Source of the DNA: Poronia punctata
Taxonomy: Eukaryota > Ascomycota > Sordariomycetes > Xylariales > Xylariaceae
Assembly (NCBI GenBank): GCA_022579005.1
Contig: MU401475.1
Span: forward strand, 1-64,000
DNA: 64,000 bases
Direction: 5' to 3'
Shown here: one piece after another, positions 1-13,400 of the stretch
Layout: each line of letters opens with the position of its first letter
Numbering within the stretch: the first letter of the stretch is position 1
Made by a program: the position numbers and the translations under genes
Notes under the pieces: generated by a model
Databases searched by the model: none
What the model was told of the DNA's origin: nothing
What the model saw: the letters and a program-made list of their open reading frames with translations, nothing else

Positions 1-3000
1 TATTTTTTATAATATATACTTTTATACTTAACTTTAACTATAAATATATATATATATATACTATATTAAATATTAACTTTTATACTTAAAAAAAATAACT
101 ACTTATATACTAAAAGACTAAATAAGCAAGTATATAAGCTAATTATGCTTAAAAATATTAATATTTTATTTATATTTACTAACTTATTTTAACTTTACTA
201 AAAATAACTATTAAAATAAAAATTTAAGGTTATATATTATTAAAAATTACTATTTATATTTACTTTATTTTACTTTTTTATTATTATTAGTATATTATAT
301 AAAACATTTTACTATTATATATATAAATATACTTATTTTTTTGCTTACTTAATACTATATTTTTTTATATAAACTATAAATAAAATATTTTTATTTTAAA
401 ATAACTAATACTAGTAAACAGCAAAGGATTTACTTTAATTATTTACATTTTTTTGCTATTATATACAATTATTTTAAAAAGATTTATTAGCTTATACTAT
501 TTTATATAAACAAAAATTTACTATATAAATATATTTAAAAGCAACTAATTAAAACTATACTAACTTTTAAAATATAAGCTAATTTTTATATTTATTTATA
601 TATATATTATTATTATATACGTTTTTTTTACTATTTTATATATATAAAAACTTAAACATTATAACTTATTATTTTATAAAATATTTATATATAAAATTAC
701 TTATTATAAACTTTAACATTTTAATAAAAAATTTATTTAAATAAAATACTTAAAACTTAATAAAGTAGTTAAAGCTTAAGCAATAGCATAATTAAATCTT
801 TACTAAAAACTTTTTTAATTATACGTATATAATATATTATATTATTTTTTATAAAATTAATAGTTATATGTTGCTTATATACTTAAATAAATACATACTA
901 GCTATAAAAATTAGCACTTTAATTAAAAAGCAAACCTAAATAATAATTAATATTATTTTATAATTATAATAATAAAGTTTATTATATTAATAATATATTA
1001 AAAAAATATTTACTTTAATTAATAACTTTTAATATATAAAGGTATATAAAAAGCTAAAACTTTTTTTAACTATTATAGTATAATAGCTAGCTATTTTTTT
1101 AAATTTAAAAGCTAACATAATAAATACTTAAAAATAAAGCCTAACTATTAAAAAACAAAAAGCTAAAAAAAATAAAAATATAACTAGTAAAATTAAATAA
1201 TTATATATAAGCATACTTATAAACAATAACGCTATTATAATATTATTATTTAATAATAAAAAAATTACGCTTAAAAAAAACATAATTAATTAAAAAAAGC
1301 TAATAATAGTAGTAAAAAAAATAATTTAACTAATTAATTAATATTTAATTTTAATATTATAAATAAAAACTTAAAAGTTTTTTAAAAAAAATAAGCTTAT
1401 ATATATAAAATATTTTAATATTTAACTAATATTATTAACTTTAAGCTATATAAATTTAATATTACCTTATAATTATATTAACTTTATATAGTATAGTAAA
1501 TAATTATATAACTACTAATATAAAAGCTTTTTAAAAGTTATTTAAAAAACGCTATAAAGCTTAATAAAATAATTAAAATTTTAGCAATATAAGCAATTTT
1601 TATAATTATTATAAAAAATAATAAAAAAGTTTAAAAATACTAAACTTTTAATATATTAATTAATAAGCAGCACTATTTAATAAAATAAAATATAAAAAGT
1701 AAGCAGTGCTTATTTTAAAATAAATTTTTATATTTAATATAATATATATATATTTTATTTAATAATATATATAAGATTGCTTTAGCTATAAAGCTATTAT
1801 TTATAATTTATATAGTACTAATATTTATATTATATTAATAAAGCATAAAGTTTAAAAAACTAATAAACTATAGCTATATAATAACTTAAATACTTTAAAT
1901 TTTAATTAAATATAAAGTATATAGTAAAAATAAAAACTTATACTATAGCTTTAATTAAATAAAATAAATAATAAGTATAAAAAAAGAAAAAAGCAAAAAA
2001 AAGAAAATTAAAAGCTTTATAAAAAGCTAAAAAAACTAAAGCTACTTTTTTATACTTAGCACTTTAAAAATAATTTAAAGCTTAAAAAATAGCTATAATA
2101 ATAAGTATATAATTATAGCAGCTTTTATATTTTTTAATAAAGCTTATTAATATATTAGTATAAATATAAAAAAGCTTATATAATTATTTACTTTGCTAAA
2201 AAAGCTATAAAAAAATTATATTATTAGTTTAGTAATATTTACTATATTAGCTTTTATTTTACTAAATAGCTTATAATATTATATACTAATAATATAATAT
2301 ATAATAAAACGTAAATATATTAATAATAAAAAGTAATAACTAAAACATATTATAAATATTTATAAATTAACTATATTATAAAGTAACTATAAATATATAA
2401 AAAAAAACTTAAGCTGCTAAGCAAACTTTAAAATTAATAAAAATTTTATAAAACGCTATTAATATTTATAAATATTTTATAAAAAAATAATTACTTAAAT
2501 TTTATTAGCTTACTACGTAATAAATAAATTTAATAGCAAGCAAATAAAAAAAAAAAGTACTAAAATTTAAATTTTACTAATTAACTGCTTAATAAAAAAA
2601 AGTAAAAATAAAATAGCTTTTTATATTATAATAGCTAATATATAATATTATATATAATATTTGCTACTAAATAAAAAAGCTAAATAAATAGCTAAAAAAC
2701 GCTAAAATACTAAGCTAATATAAAAAAATATTAAAATAAAACTATTTAATATTAATAACTTTTATATTATAAGCAATAAGCTTAGTAATATACTAAGCAA
2801 AGCGTAAATAAAGCTAAACTATATAAGTATATATTTATATATTATATATTTTTTTAAAAAAAGCATTATTTATAATAAAAATATTAATAGCAAAATAGTT
2901 AATATATATAAATTAAAAGTATATAAAGTATACTTTAATAATAATTATAATTAAGCTATAATAATTAAAAAATTAAAATATTTTATTTTTTAAAAATACT

Positions 3001-4040
3001 AAAATAAACTTAAATACTAATTAGCAAAGTTTGCTATAATTTATAAGTTTGTTAATAATATAATTATATATAAAAAAAAACTTATAATATTAAAAAACCT
3101 AAGCTTAAAAAATAAAATAAATATTAAGTATATAATTATACTATTTTATTTACTAATAACTATATTTATAACTTATATACTTTTAGTAAATAAGTACTAT
3201 ATATATAACGTTTACGTACTAAATATTAATATAAAAACAAAATTAACTAAATAATATAATAAATATTATAATTAAAGCATAATTATAAATAATATAAACA
3301 AACCTTATAAATTAAACTATTTAAATAAGATTTTAATATTAACTTATAATATTTTAAAAATAGCTTTTAATTTTTAAAAAGCTAACTATTGCTTAATAAT
3401 TAATTTAGCAAAAATAATAAATATTAAACTATAAGCTGCTATAAAAGTAAATAAAAAAAAATAAAAAAAAAATATAATTATTTTATTACTTTATAATAAG
3501 TACAACTTTAAAAACTACTTTTATTATATAAAATGCTTAAATAAAAGCAAACTTTTTTTATAAAAAAATAAAATACTATAAAATAAGCTAATATAAAAAT
3601 AAATATAAAACAAAAAACTAAAAAAGCAATTACTTAAAATATAAAACAATTATATTATAAATTAAAAATACTAGCTTATAAGTTTTCTTATACTAATATA
3701 TTAAAATAAAAAAACAAAAACAAAAGCAAAAAAATAATATATAATAAACTATTTACAAAATAAATAAATATACTACTAAATAATTATAAATATATAAAAA
3801 AATAAAAACACTAAAATTAAAAAAAAGTTTTTATTAGTAATTATAGCTATATAGCTTTATAGCTTAATATATAGCTATAAATTTTCTTTTAAATTATAAA
3901 AATAAAACTTAAATTACTTTGCTAAAAAAACCTTTTTATAAAATATAAAATATTTTAGCAATAGCAGATTTTCGTTTAAAAGAAAAAATTAGCTAGCCTT
4001 TTTTAAACAAATTTTTCTTATAAAAACAAGATAGTAATTA
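1..4040. repeat. AT-rich, RIP-like isochore (left, truncated by window)
   Basis: Almost pure A/T sequence with no ORF of useful length on either strand; base composition switches to normal within about 100 bp near 4040-4130. Remaining cytosines sit almost only in ACT or GCT: in bases 1-600 I counted 47 C on the + strand, every one preceded by a purine and 39 followed by T. This is the look of repeats destroyed by C-to-T mutation, but the context is unusual (see findings). No element ends or coding remnants could be recognised. The left boundary lies outside the window. Confidence 0.9.
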
Positions 4041-4175
4041 AAAACAGAAACAATTATCCTTTATAAACTCGGGCATTCTTCTAACAAAAAGAAAAGAAAA
4101 AAAAAACAACCAGAAAAAATAAACAAAAAAGGAGCAAGTCCGTACGTACAGTGTACAAACAATAAAAAAATTGAT

Positions 4176-4269
4176 TGGACGAACGGGGAATTGAACCCCG
4201 GACCCCTCCCATGCTCGGAATCCTGAGATTCTATGCGAAGGGAGTATCATACCCCTAGACCATTCGCCC
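4176..4269 (-). tRNA. tRNA-Ala(CGC) with a 22 nt intron
   Basis: Folds as a complete tRNA: acceptor GGGCGAA/TTCGTCC containing the G3:U70 pair that marks alanine tRNAs, discriminator A73, anticodon stem CTCCC/GGGAG, 5 nt variable loop, and T-arm CGGGG/CCCCG. The spliced anticodon loop is TTCGCAT, anticodon CGC (4235-4237), reading GCG. A 22 nt intron (4212-4233) lies at the canonical 37/38 site and contains a small GAATC/GATTC hairpin. A T-run on the minus strand just downstream (about 4164-4170) is a good Pol III terminator. Oddity: the D-arm (GGTCTAGGGGTATGAT) and T-loop (TTCAATT) look like the tRNA-Pro family, while the acceptor and anticodon arm look like tRNA-Ala. The gene starts about 130 bp from the isochore edge. 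Confidence 0.85.
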
Positions 4270-4859
4270 CTCAATCCCGATTGTGGAGAACCGGTTGATT
4301 GATGATGCTTGCTCGAATACGGGTCAATGAGCCGCTGTACGCGGGGGAGAATGAACACTGAGAGATGGAATTTATGGAAAGAGAAAAGGGGGTTGTATAT
4401 TTTCGGATTGATTCCTTTCGTTTTGTCTCGATGACATACCTACTGCTGTTTTGCTGTCTGTCGGCGTTTCGTTGGATAAGGTGGTTTGGAATATGTCAAG
4501 TTTGCTGGCTTCCGCATCGTGCTCGTTACACTAGGTATGGATTGGAGCATGGAAAGAACAATACTCATACATATTTCGATTACAGAAAATCTGAAGGACC
4601 CTTGCAAAGTATTCTAGTATCTAAACATTGAATGGGCCCGAGTTTTGTGCCCAACTTGACTACGTACTCTAAAATATGACACGAGCCTATACTCGAGCAT
4701 GTGTTATTGTTTCCCAGGGACGCCCAAGGTCCCCATCCCAGAACATTGTGTTGTTGGGAGTATATCACGATGTTTTTTTGCTATGTCTCTTAATTCCTTC
4801 CAAATGATACACACATTAAAAGAAATACTCGCAAGTACTGATGATCGACCCCATACCAT
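4270..4859. other. Gene-free spacer between tRNA and PMS1 3' end
   Basis: Normal base composition; holds the 5' flank of the tRNA and the presumed 3' UTR of PMS1. The short ORFs here (for example 4365-4631) have no recognisable features. Nothing else seen. Confidence 0.6.
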
Positions 4860-7800
4860 TTATCCCAAATCCCCTTCACCTTGAAGATAAGCAGCCCAAT
4901 TGACCGGCGATGCCCGGTTTCCATCAAAGCCGACTCCCTCTTTCCAACCCAGCTCATCCCAGGCGCCCAGTCCACATAGGTGTCGCATGGTTGGACGCCC
5001 ATGAGGGCAGTTCCACGGCTTATCAATCTCACCCATGTGCCTCACAAGCTTCTCCATCTGCTTGATCGATAGAGGTTTCCCAATCATGACGCTGCTTCGA
5101 CAAGCGCGCATCGCAAACATCTTGCGGACCTTGGATGGCCGTGGTATCGAATTTTCCGAGGAAGACTGGTGGTCCATGAGAAGCGAGATGAGTTCTTCGA
5201 GGTCGGCGAGCGAGAAGGTGGTTTCCCGGCTCAGTGGCAAACTAAGCAACTGACACCGGCTTCCAACAGGCTCGTCGCCGCTACCATCGAAACTGACAAT
5301 GAACCCGTTCGCTTCTAGTGCATCCATGTTTTCTTGTACGATATCCTCCTCCATCGCCGTGAGTTCGAGCGTCTTGGGACGGACTAGCCTTTGAGACTGC
5401 ACAACGGTACTAGCTTGAAGCCGTTCAAAGTTATACTTCTCGTCTGTTGCATGCTGGTCGATAATGAACAACTCGTCGTCCCTGTCGCATTTACCTGAGC
5501 TGTCTGGGGAGGCCGATTCTGCGGCGCGGGAAGCCAATATAAACCCTAGATTAAACTGGCCAATGATCTTCATCCTTTCAAAGTCTGACTTTGAGATTGT
5601 CAGGGATAGTTTCTCCTCGGCATCTTCAGCATCGAGTCTATCGGTCTCAAGCGTTGTCTTGGAGTTTGAAAGTTTCCGAGGTGCATGTTCCTGTTGCAAA
5701 GTGTACGCATCGCGGATGGCACTTGGATCCACCCGTAGAGTTTGTTGCAGATAGTAAGTCGCATCCTTCTTCCTAGTATTACCCTTCACAAAGCTCTTTG
5801 TCCGCCTCTCTGACTCTTCTGAAATCATCTCTTCTCCGGTTTGAATATCTTCAATATTCTCGTCGACATGGCTTTCATTCTTCTTTTCTTCATCGTCGCC
5901 TTCGTCCTGGTTGCTTTCGGAATCACTGGAATCGTCTGTAGACCCCGGTTGTTGGTTCTCTAAATCTTCTTTGGGATCCGCCACGGACATGGGTGAGTTT
6001 TGGGGAGATGTCCTCTCCTCATCTTCCTCTGTATCCGGCTTTTCACTCTCACTTTCTTGCGCGCTATCCTTCTCGGCTTCGTCGGCGTCGCCATTCACAA
6101 AAAGTCCACCACCTGAGTCGTCAGATTCGTCGCCGTTCCCTTCAGTGGTGACATCAATATCGTTGTTGCTAGCTCCTGCTCGATGGGCCTGCGCAGCGAA
6201 CATCTGCGTAAGCCGCCCATGGAACGAAGGGACAGGTCCGGGATCTTTATTGCGTTTTCGCGCAGAATGCTCCCGTGTCCTCTCGTATTCAAGTCGTTTC
6301 CTCTTGGCCGGGCCGCCAATTACGCTGGTAACAGTATGGTCTCCTATCGTGATGGTAGCAACTTCGGGCGCGGGCCGCTTGGTCGATGGGGAGGGGAATT
6401 GTAGTATAGATCGGGTGCCTGTCGTTCGAGTAGGCGCGGTAATAGATGGAACAGGTGGCTCTGGGGCAGCACTATCTGGCTGTGGTAACTGGTCGCTAGT
6501 TCCATCAGCCTTGCCCTCCTTGAATTGTTCCAGACGTGCTTGGAATCCCGTCTCGTTGTCGGATGTGTCGGCTGACTCTTTATGCGCAAATGCACGCTTT
6601 TTTTCAGGATGGGGAGAGTTGCAACTCCGCGAGTCCACGTATGAACTCTGATTATTCTTGCTGATATTTCCTCCGCTAGCGGTATTCTCTTCTTCGGCAT
6701 TTACCCGCAACTCGCAATTCCTTTCCGCCCAGTGGCTGAGCAAATGGTTACTATTGGCGGGTTGAACGGATGTGCCTGTGCGGTCCTGTATATCGTCTGC
6801 CAAGGGGCCCTGATTTCCCTTGGCTTCGGCTTTCTTTGCGTGTTCTCCGTCCGGCGTCTGCCGCAAGTCTGCTGATGTCGATCTGTCACGGAGATCGATA
6901 TCCATCGGCAACGAGATTTCCGGACCCGATTTAGACAGAGATCCGTCTTGTCTATTCTGCGAAGGGGTCTTAAGGAGGGATTGTTTCGGTACCTGAAGTT
7001 GTGAGGTTGGTAGGGCATAATCCTGCGATTCAAACAAGGCGCCGAGTGACTCCCTAAGGTTATCAAGCATCCGCGTTTGATCATGCAGCAGAATGGTTCG
7101 CTTATCCGGGCTTACGTTGACATCGTAGAGATGTGTATCGAGTTGGATATCAGCAAAGATAAAAGGGGACTGAGAAGAATTGTAAGTTTTGTAAACTTCG
7201 TTGAAAACTTTAGCGAACTGAGGGAGACCGCATGGGCGGCCGTTGACGAAGAACATCTGCCGATCGGGGGTCTGCCTTCCCTCGCCATGTGCCGGGCGAG
7301 AAACATGGCCCTTGATACGGATGATCTTAGCTTGGTCATCTTCGTGCTTTATGAGACGCCGGTTAGGTGTACTTGTCTGTTCAAGTTCCAGTTCCAGTTC
7401 CAGTGGGATCAGAACGCTTAAAGTCTTGGCGCCGAAGACGTTGGCTATATTTTCGCGTGTAGTCTTGTTTCCCTTGGTTGAGAACAAGACGATCCGTTTG
7501 CCTTTGGTTGGTTGTTGAGAGACTGAGAATTTGAGACCAGTTTGGATGCAAGCATATTGGTTGAGGACGCCCAAAACCTTGCTCCATTCGCGTTTTATAT
7601 TTCGCTCTAGCTCACGGCGACGGACCGGCAAATTGTAGAAAAGATCTTCAATTGAGACTGTCGTCCCTTTCTGGGCAGCGACGACGCTCGTACTACGCAA
7701 CTTCCCCGAGGGCTCGAATGCCAGTCTAGAACCCTTCGGCGCGTCCGATGCTAAGCAAGTGGTGACTGTAAACTTGGACAATGCGCAGAGGGACGACAGT

Positions 7801-8213
7801 GCTTCCCCACGAAAGCCAAAGGTCTCTAGGGCCTCCAAGTCCGCGTAAGTGCTCAACTTGGAGGTGTAATGCTTCAATGCCAAGGTATCGTAATTCTCTT
7901 TGGATATACCCGAACCGTTGTCATGTACCTCGATGGCATCCAAACCCTGGTTCTTGAAACGAACTTCTAGATGCGCATGTGTAAGCAAACAAGCGTTTCT
8001 GCCAAAGCTAGAGCAGATATATCCAGCCTTACCAATATTAGAGGCTCCCGCATCTATGCTGTTCTCCACTAGTTCCTTCACAACGGAACAAAGGTCGACG
8101 ATTACCTGACCTGATTGGATTTGATGGACCTCGAGATAAAGTCAGCGAATGCCCAGATGAGGTTCTAAGGTTGGGCGTACTGTTTTCGCCTCAATAGGCT
8201 TGATGGTCGCCAT
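4860..8213 (-). CDS. PMS1: DNA mismatch repair endonuclease PMS1 (MutL homologue; human PMS2 orthologue)
   Basis: The MutL-alpha subunit that partners MLH1 in the nucleus and nicks the new strand during mismatch repair. Exons: 8213-8181, 8129-8033, 7966-4860; introns 8130-8180 and 7967-8032 (branch sites GCTGAC and GCTTAC). Product 1078 aa starting MATIKPIEAKTVHQIQSG, the usual family start; the second intron is read-through in frame and would wrongly add 22 residues if unspliced. GHKL ATPase motifs are intact: ENSIDAGA (about 33-40), DNGSG (59-63), GFRGEAL (94-100). A long, low-complexity, acidic linker fills the middle. The C-terminal endonuclease signature is present: DQHATDEKYNFE, ACRSSVMIG and CPHGRPTMRHL, so this is the catalytic PMS1/PMS2 type, not a non-catalytic paralogue. 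Function is known from the family; the motifs are seen directly. Confidence 0.96.
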
Positions 8214-10469
8214 AGATGGCCTGCGCTTGCGGGCGCCTTGCTTCTTAGAAGCATAGGAAACGTTACACGTAATAAGTAGCAATCTAATAATCAGCAAAAA
8301 CCAGCGTCCTGTCTCATACAATATTTAGAAGCACTATCTAGGCCACAACAGTCCGATCTAGGATTGTGGTCGAAACAGCCAATTGTGTAGCCCATGGAAG
8401 GGTACCATTTATGTACGTGTTGAGTAGGTGCGTTGAGTGGTTGCCACTATCAGGCGCTGTGCAGGTCGCCTGTGCTGCATCCCGTCGCGTCGAGAGGTAT
8501 TGTCTTCCAATTGCTCTGTTTGGAGACGCGTTAAGTGGTAGAGCCCCACTCTTAAAATCAGCCACACTCCGACGTACTCGTACAATGTACACGTATGTAC
8601 CTCATGTAGGTTAATGAACCGTGCTAACAGTGTATTTAGTCGAGACCTGTACGTATGATGTATAGAGTCTAGACCTTCAGATCGACCCGTGAATCCTTCA
8701 AAATATGAGGATCAATCTACTAAGTAGCTGTCTGAATTTATTTTAGTACGCGTCCTATTGTACAGAGGAACAAGCCAATATAGAAGTATCAACACTCGTG
8801 TATGTAAATTATATGAGCCCTCAACCAGCCACCCAGCCGGGCCTAGATAATATGAACATGTCATACATGTAAACTACGGTGTACAGTATGTATGCATCGT
8901 CTTCAATTGCAATGATTCAATAATAAGGAGAGACTTGTTCAAATTGCAAGTATTACACGTAGATGCTATACCCCTACTCAGAGACCAATGTTTAATCCAA
9001 CATTATGTAGTATTGGCCATACCTGAAAGGCGTAATTAATTGTGTTTATTGTTTCCCAAGAGCTGTGCACATCGACGTGGTCTTTATCTTTTAGCGGTAG
9101 TAACGTTGCTACATGTCTTGATTTACTGTGTATTGTCTGTTACCGAGTTCCAATTAAATCAATTTATGCATAGGCAAATGCAACTTGATAGCAAATGTGC
9201 GACCAAAAAACTAACACAACATACGAGTATACACCTCTAGGTTAGGTACTAGGTAGTAGGTAGGTTAATTTCCTTTGGCATTGGACGCCGTCCTTGGCGT
9301 TTCTGTGTAGAGCATCTTATGCCAATTAGCAACCCAAACATATTGGTGGAATGAGCGTCGATTCTGCTGTTTAAAGTTTAGGTTATTTCAAACCAAGGTT
9401 GGAGCCGCCTCTTCCTTTTTATATCTATTTGACGTTGTAGACATGAGATAGTCCTACTCTAATGGTAGGTCGTACCTACGAGTATGTATTGATAGAACCA
9501 TGGGCGTTCTAAATACACACATATGTGTCCTACCTTAGCCGTGCAGACACAATGTGAGAACGAGCTACTATTAGTAGAAGTACAGATCAAGATGGTCAAT
9601 TTGTTAGAGTTGCATACAACATAGAAGTACGATAGGTAAAAACATAGTGATACAGGTATGTTGGTAACCTGTCCCCCTGTACTGCCTGTGCTCCTATACA
9701 ATAACAGTAGGTTTACGTACGTGCGTACAGTTTGGCCTTGGTAAGGACGCCTTGCCTTGTTTAGTAACTCCGCTGGTAAATATGGACCATAGATAGAAGC
9801 GCAGGTACCTCTTTGCGATGTACCTAGACTAAGGTAGGTTTCTCACTACATGTAGGTAGAAGTGGACATCATACGCAGGCCAAGAGGGACGAAAACCCGG
9901 TGCCCCGTGCAGCGTAAGGAGGCCACCTCCCTCCAGAAATCCAATTACAGGACGAGCATCACAACTTTCGGAGATTAACGCAAATCACCAAGTGCGGGTG
10001 TTTTCCTCTCAGCACTCGTAGGTGTTAACTGGCCTAGACGCCACACCCGCTCCTACCTTACAAACCAACCAACCCGCCAACCAACCTGGCTGGCGTTTCT
10101 CTTTTGGACAATCCGGTATATCAGACCGGACATCACATTCGTTTTCTCGTTGGGAGGACCTACGAGTATTTCTCTCTTGCCCGTTCCTTAACGCGGTGAA
10201 GATAAGCTACGTCGGGCTCGTCCCTCGCCCTATTCACTCCCTGCCCTGATTGATCGGCCGCTAAACCACAATCTGTCCCGGTTTGCACGCACATGGAGAC
10301 CGCGAAACCCGTCTCCGCGCCCGCCTCCCCCAACGCACACTCAAGCTGTAGCTGTAGGATTACCACAGCCCGAGCGACCTGTTCGACCGACGCGTTTTCT
10401 TGCCCTCTAATATAGACACTCAGGAGAAGCTCGCGCCCCGGGTCCGCTCGTCAGAGCTTCTCTTCCTCG
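8214..10469. promoter_or_regulatory. Divergent intergenic region, PMS1 / BST1
   Basis: About 2.25 kb between two divergently transcribed genes. No ORF with protein-like features. It holds three copies of the octamer TACGAGTA or its complement (8575-8582, 9222-9229, 9477-9484) and a fourth at 10161-10168, plus GGTAGGTA-type runs near 9236-9265. No TATA or other element could be assigned with confidence. Confidence 0.5.
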
Positions 10470-13400
10470 ATGCAGAGGCGCTCCTCTAGGTCATCCGAAG
10501 ACAGCGCGGATACTCCTGTCAAGGTCTCCAAGACTCGTCACAAAGGCAGGGCGAAGGACGTTGCGTCCAGCGACCGAAGACCCCGCGATAAGTCGCTATC
10601 CCCATCGCCGTCGACTCCGCGAAACCGCATACCGACTGAGCAATTGAATTGGCACCAAACTCGTGAACGGAATGGAAGTGGAATCGAACCGGTGACGTCC
10701 GCTGCGAAGATATCGGGGGACATAAACACAGATGATGGCAAGGCACCAGCATTCAAGCCCAGGGGCCGGCCATTCCAGCCCAGGAGTCCCTGGGGTATAT
10801 CTTTTTTGACTTTGTGTACCGGTGTAGCAGGCATCGTGTTATTAATATCCATCTTATACTCCGCTGCGAATCTCCAGGCCGATCCCAAGGGTTGTCGCAT
10901 GTCGTGGATGAACCCTTCGTTTGTGCCCTTCACCGACTTCGACACGGAGCACACGAGATTCGCGAGCAAATATTCCTTATACCTATATCGCGAACAAGGG
11001 ATCGACCATGGAGCCAAGGTACAGGGTGCTTTCTCTTCCCCAAGACTGCCAAGTGACTGACCCGCGTGGCTATTAGTTTAAAGGGATTCCTGTTCTTTTT
11101 ATTCCGGGAAATGCCGGCAGCTATAAACAGGTCCGATCTATTGCATCCGAATCAGCCCGGTACTTCCACGAAACTGTGCAGCTGAATGCCGCGGCTGCAG
11201 GATTAAGCGCCAGAAATCTGGACTTCTTTACTGTGGATTTTAACGAAGACTTCACGGCCTTCCACGGCCAAACTATGTTGGACCAGGCCGAGTACGTCAA
11301 CGAGGCTATCAGGTACATACTCTCCCTCTATCTTGACCCGCAAAACTCGGAGAGGGATCCGAATCTGCCAGATCCTTCCTCTGTCATCATAGTCGGCCAC
11401 TCAATGGGCGGCGTCGTTGCTCGTGTCGCGTTCGTTATGTCGAATTTCCAACCTCATTCGGTCAACACGATTGTTACCATGTCCGCTCCACACGCCAGAG
11501 CGCCGGTTACTTTCGACCCGTTGCTGGTCAAAGTTTATGAGGATATCAATGACCATTGGCGGCACGCATATTCGAGTAAACCCCCCATGGATAATTCTCT
11601 TTCGCAAGTTACATTGGTATCGATTGCCGGGGGCGGACTGGACACTGTAGTGCCGTCCGATTACGCCGGTTTAGAGTCGATCGTGCCGGAAACGCATGGT
11701 TTTACAGTTTTCACATCAACGATACCGAGCGTGTGGACAGGGATGGATCATTTAGCGATTACCTGGTGTGATCAGTTTCGCAAAGTCGTCGTGAGAGCTT
11801 TGTACGACATCGTCGACAGTCACGATAAGTCTCAGACAAAGCCACGCGCTGAACGTATGAAGCTCTTCAAGCAGAGGTTCCTGACTGGGCTGGAACCACG
11901 GAGCGACTCGACACCGGCCGAGAATAGTCCGGATACTCTACTAACTGTCCCGGGTAACTCTGACACCATCTATACTCGAAGGAGATTAACGCTTCGGAGT
12001 CTGGGCACGGCCAGGGAACCGAAGGTTTATTTACTTCCTATTCAACAAGATGGACTTTCGGCTAGCAGAAGGTTCACTCTTCTCTCCAACAGTGAGTTAG
12101 ACCATCCAGGAGAGAATGGGAAGGTGGAAGTCCTCCTATGTCGGCTTTACCCAGCGCAAACAGGCCAGATCAACACGCCCTTCTCCTCAGCGCTAGACCT
12201 TTCCGGCAACAGCAGTACTTCGACTCGTTTAGCGTGTAATAGTGCTGCGCAAGATGTAGTACTGTTACCAGCCTCGACACATACCACCAGAGCTCCGTTC
12301 TTTCTGGAGGGCGAACAACATATCCCACCGTTCTCATATCTCCAGTATGACGTCCAGGCAATTTCAGAGTATCAGTTCGTTGCAATAGTGGACAAAGCAG
12401 GCATGCCCACGCCAGGCTGGGTTGTCGCCGAGTTTTCCGAGACAAGTGAATCTCTTATAATCCAGCCGATCAGCATGGCCAGTCTGGTAACCCACGGCTT
12501 GCAGTTCGAGCTCCCATCAGACCGCCCAATGCTTGTCACCGTACGGTTACCATCGATCCAGAGTAGCCTGTTGGCCTATCACATGGAGATCACAGAGCGT
12601 GCGGGTGAGGAACGGCACGGGTTGTTTCATCCTCTGTTGCGACAATATTTGACTAGACCCTATGAATCCAAGTACTTTGTGGATGCTACAAATGTAGACA
12701 TTAGCCTCCACGGCATATCACCCTTCATGCCTCCGCCGCTCGATGGGGCTCAAAAAGATGATGGTCTTGGTCTTCAAATATGGACTGATCCGACCCGAAA
12801 ATCAACATTGTCGATCAAACTTACGGTAGATCCGACCGGTAGCCTTGGGAAACTCTATATGCGGTACCGAACCGTTTTCGCCTCTTTCCCTCAACTAGTT
12901 GTGGGACTTGTGCTGCGAAAACAATTTCGAGTCCATGATAGCACCGGGACATTTATGTCCTTTTCGGAAAGCCTTGACAAATGTCTCAAACGGTCCTTGC
13001 CGTTGCTTCTACTATCGTTGACCTTTTTGTCATTATCCATTAGCCAGTCTGCGTCGCCAAATCACGAAGTTTTCTCTTGGTGGCGTAACGACACACCTGC
13101 GATTGATTTTGCTCAGAATGACCTACTAGTAGGCACAACGGACCCGTTCTTCTGGTTTCTCGTCCCGATGATAGGTGTCATCTGTGTCGGCGTTTGCGTC
13201 GTCATGCACTATGTAGCCCTTGGCCTCATCTCTATACTGAGCGCCTTGTACGGCTGGAGTTTCGGCCGCCATAGTCGCAATGGAGAGAAGAAGGGCACCT
13301 CCCACTCTAAGCCAGTGCAGGCGCCAGTCTTTTCTCCTAGTACGCCACGAAGACGACTGTTTACCATTTTTGTCCTCCTATTCTTGGTCTCGACAGTAGT

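Noticed and set aside
1..4040. Same terminal repeats on the left isochore
   Set aside because: The boundary near 4040 has no CTGYWGCGGGAG-like end, so it is not shown to be a copy of the 17.7-26.3 kb element.
4176..4269. Calling the tRNA a tRNA-Pro
   Set aside because: The D-arm suggests it, but the spliced loop TTCGCAT, anticodon CGC, stem CTCCC/GGGAG and G3:U70 all indicate alanine.
5911..6651. 246-codon open frame on the + strand
   Set aside because: Lies antisense to the PMS1 linker; low-complexity Ser-rich mirror of the acidic/Ser coding strand, no domain.
10674..10694. tRNA T-arm-like string GGAATCGAACC in BST1
   Set aside because: No acceptor, D or anticodon stems around it; it is coding sequence.
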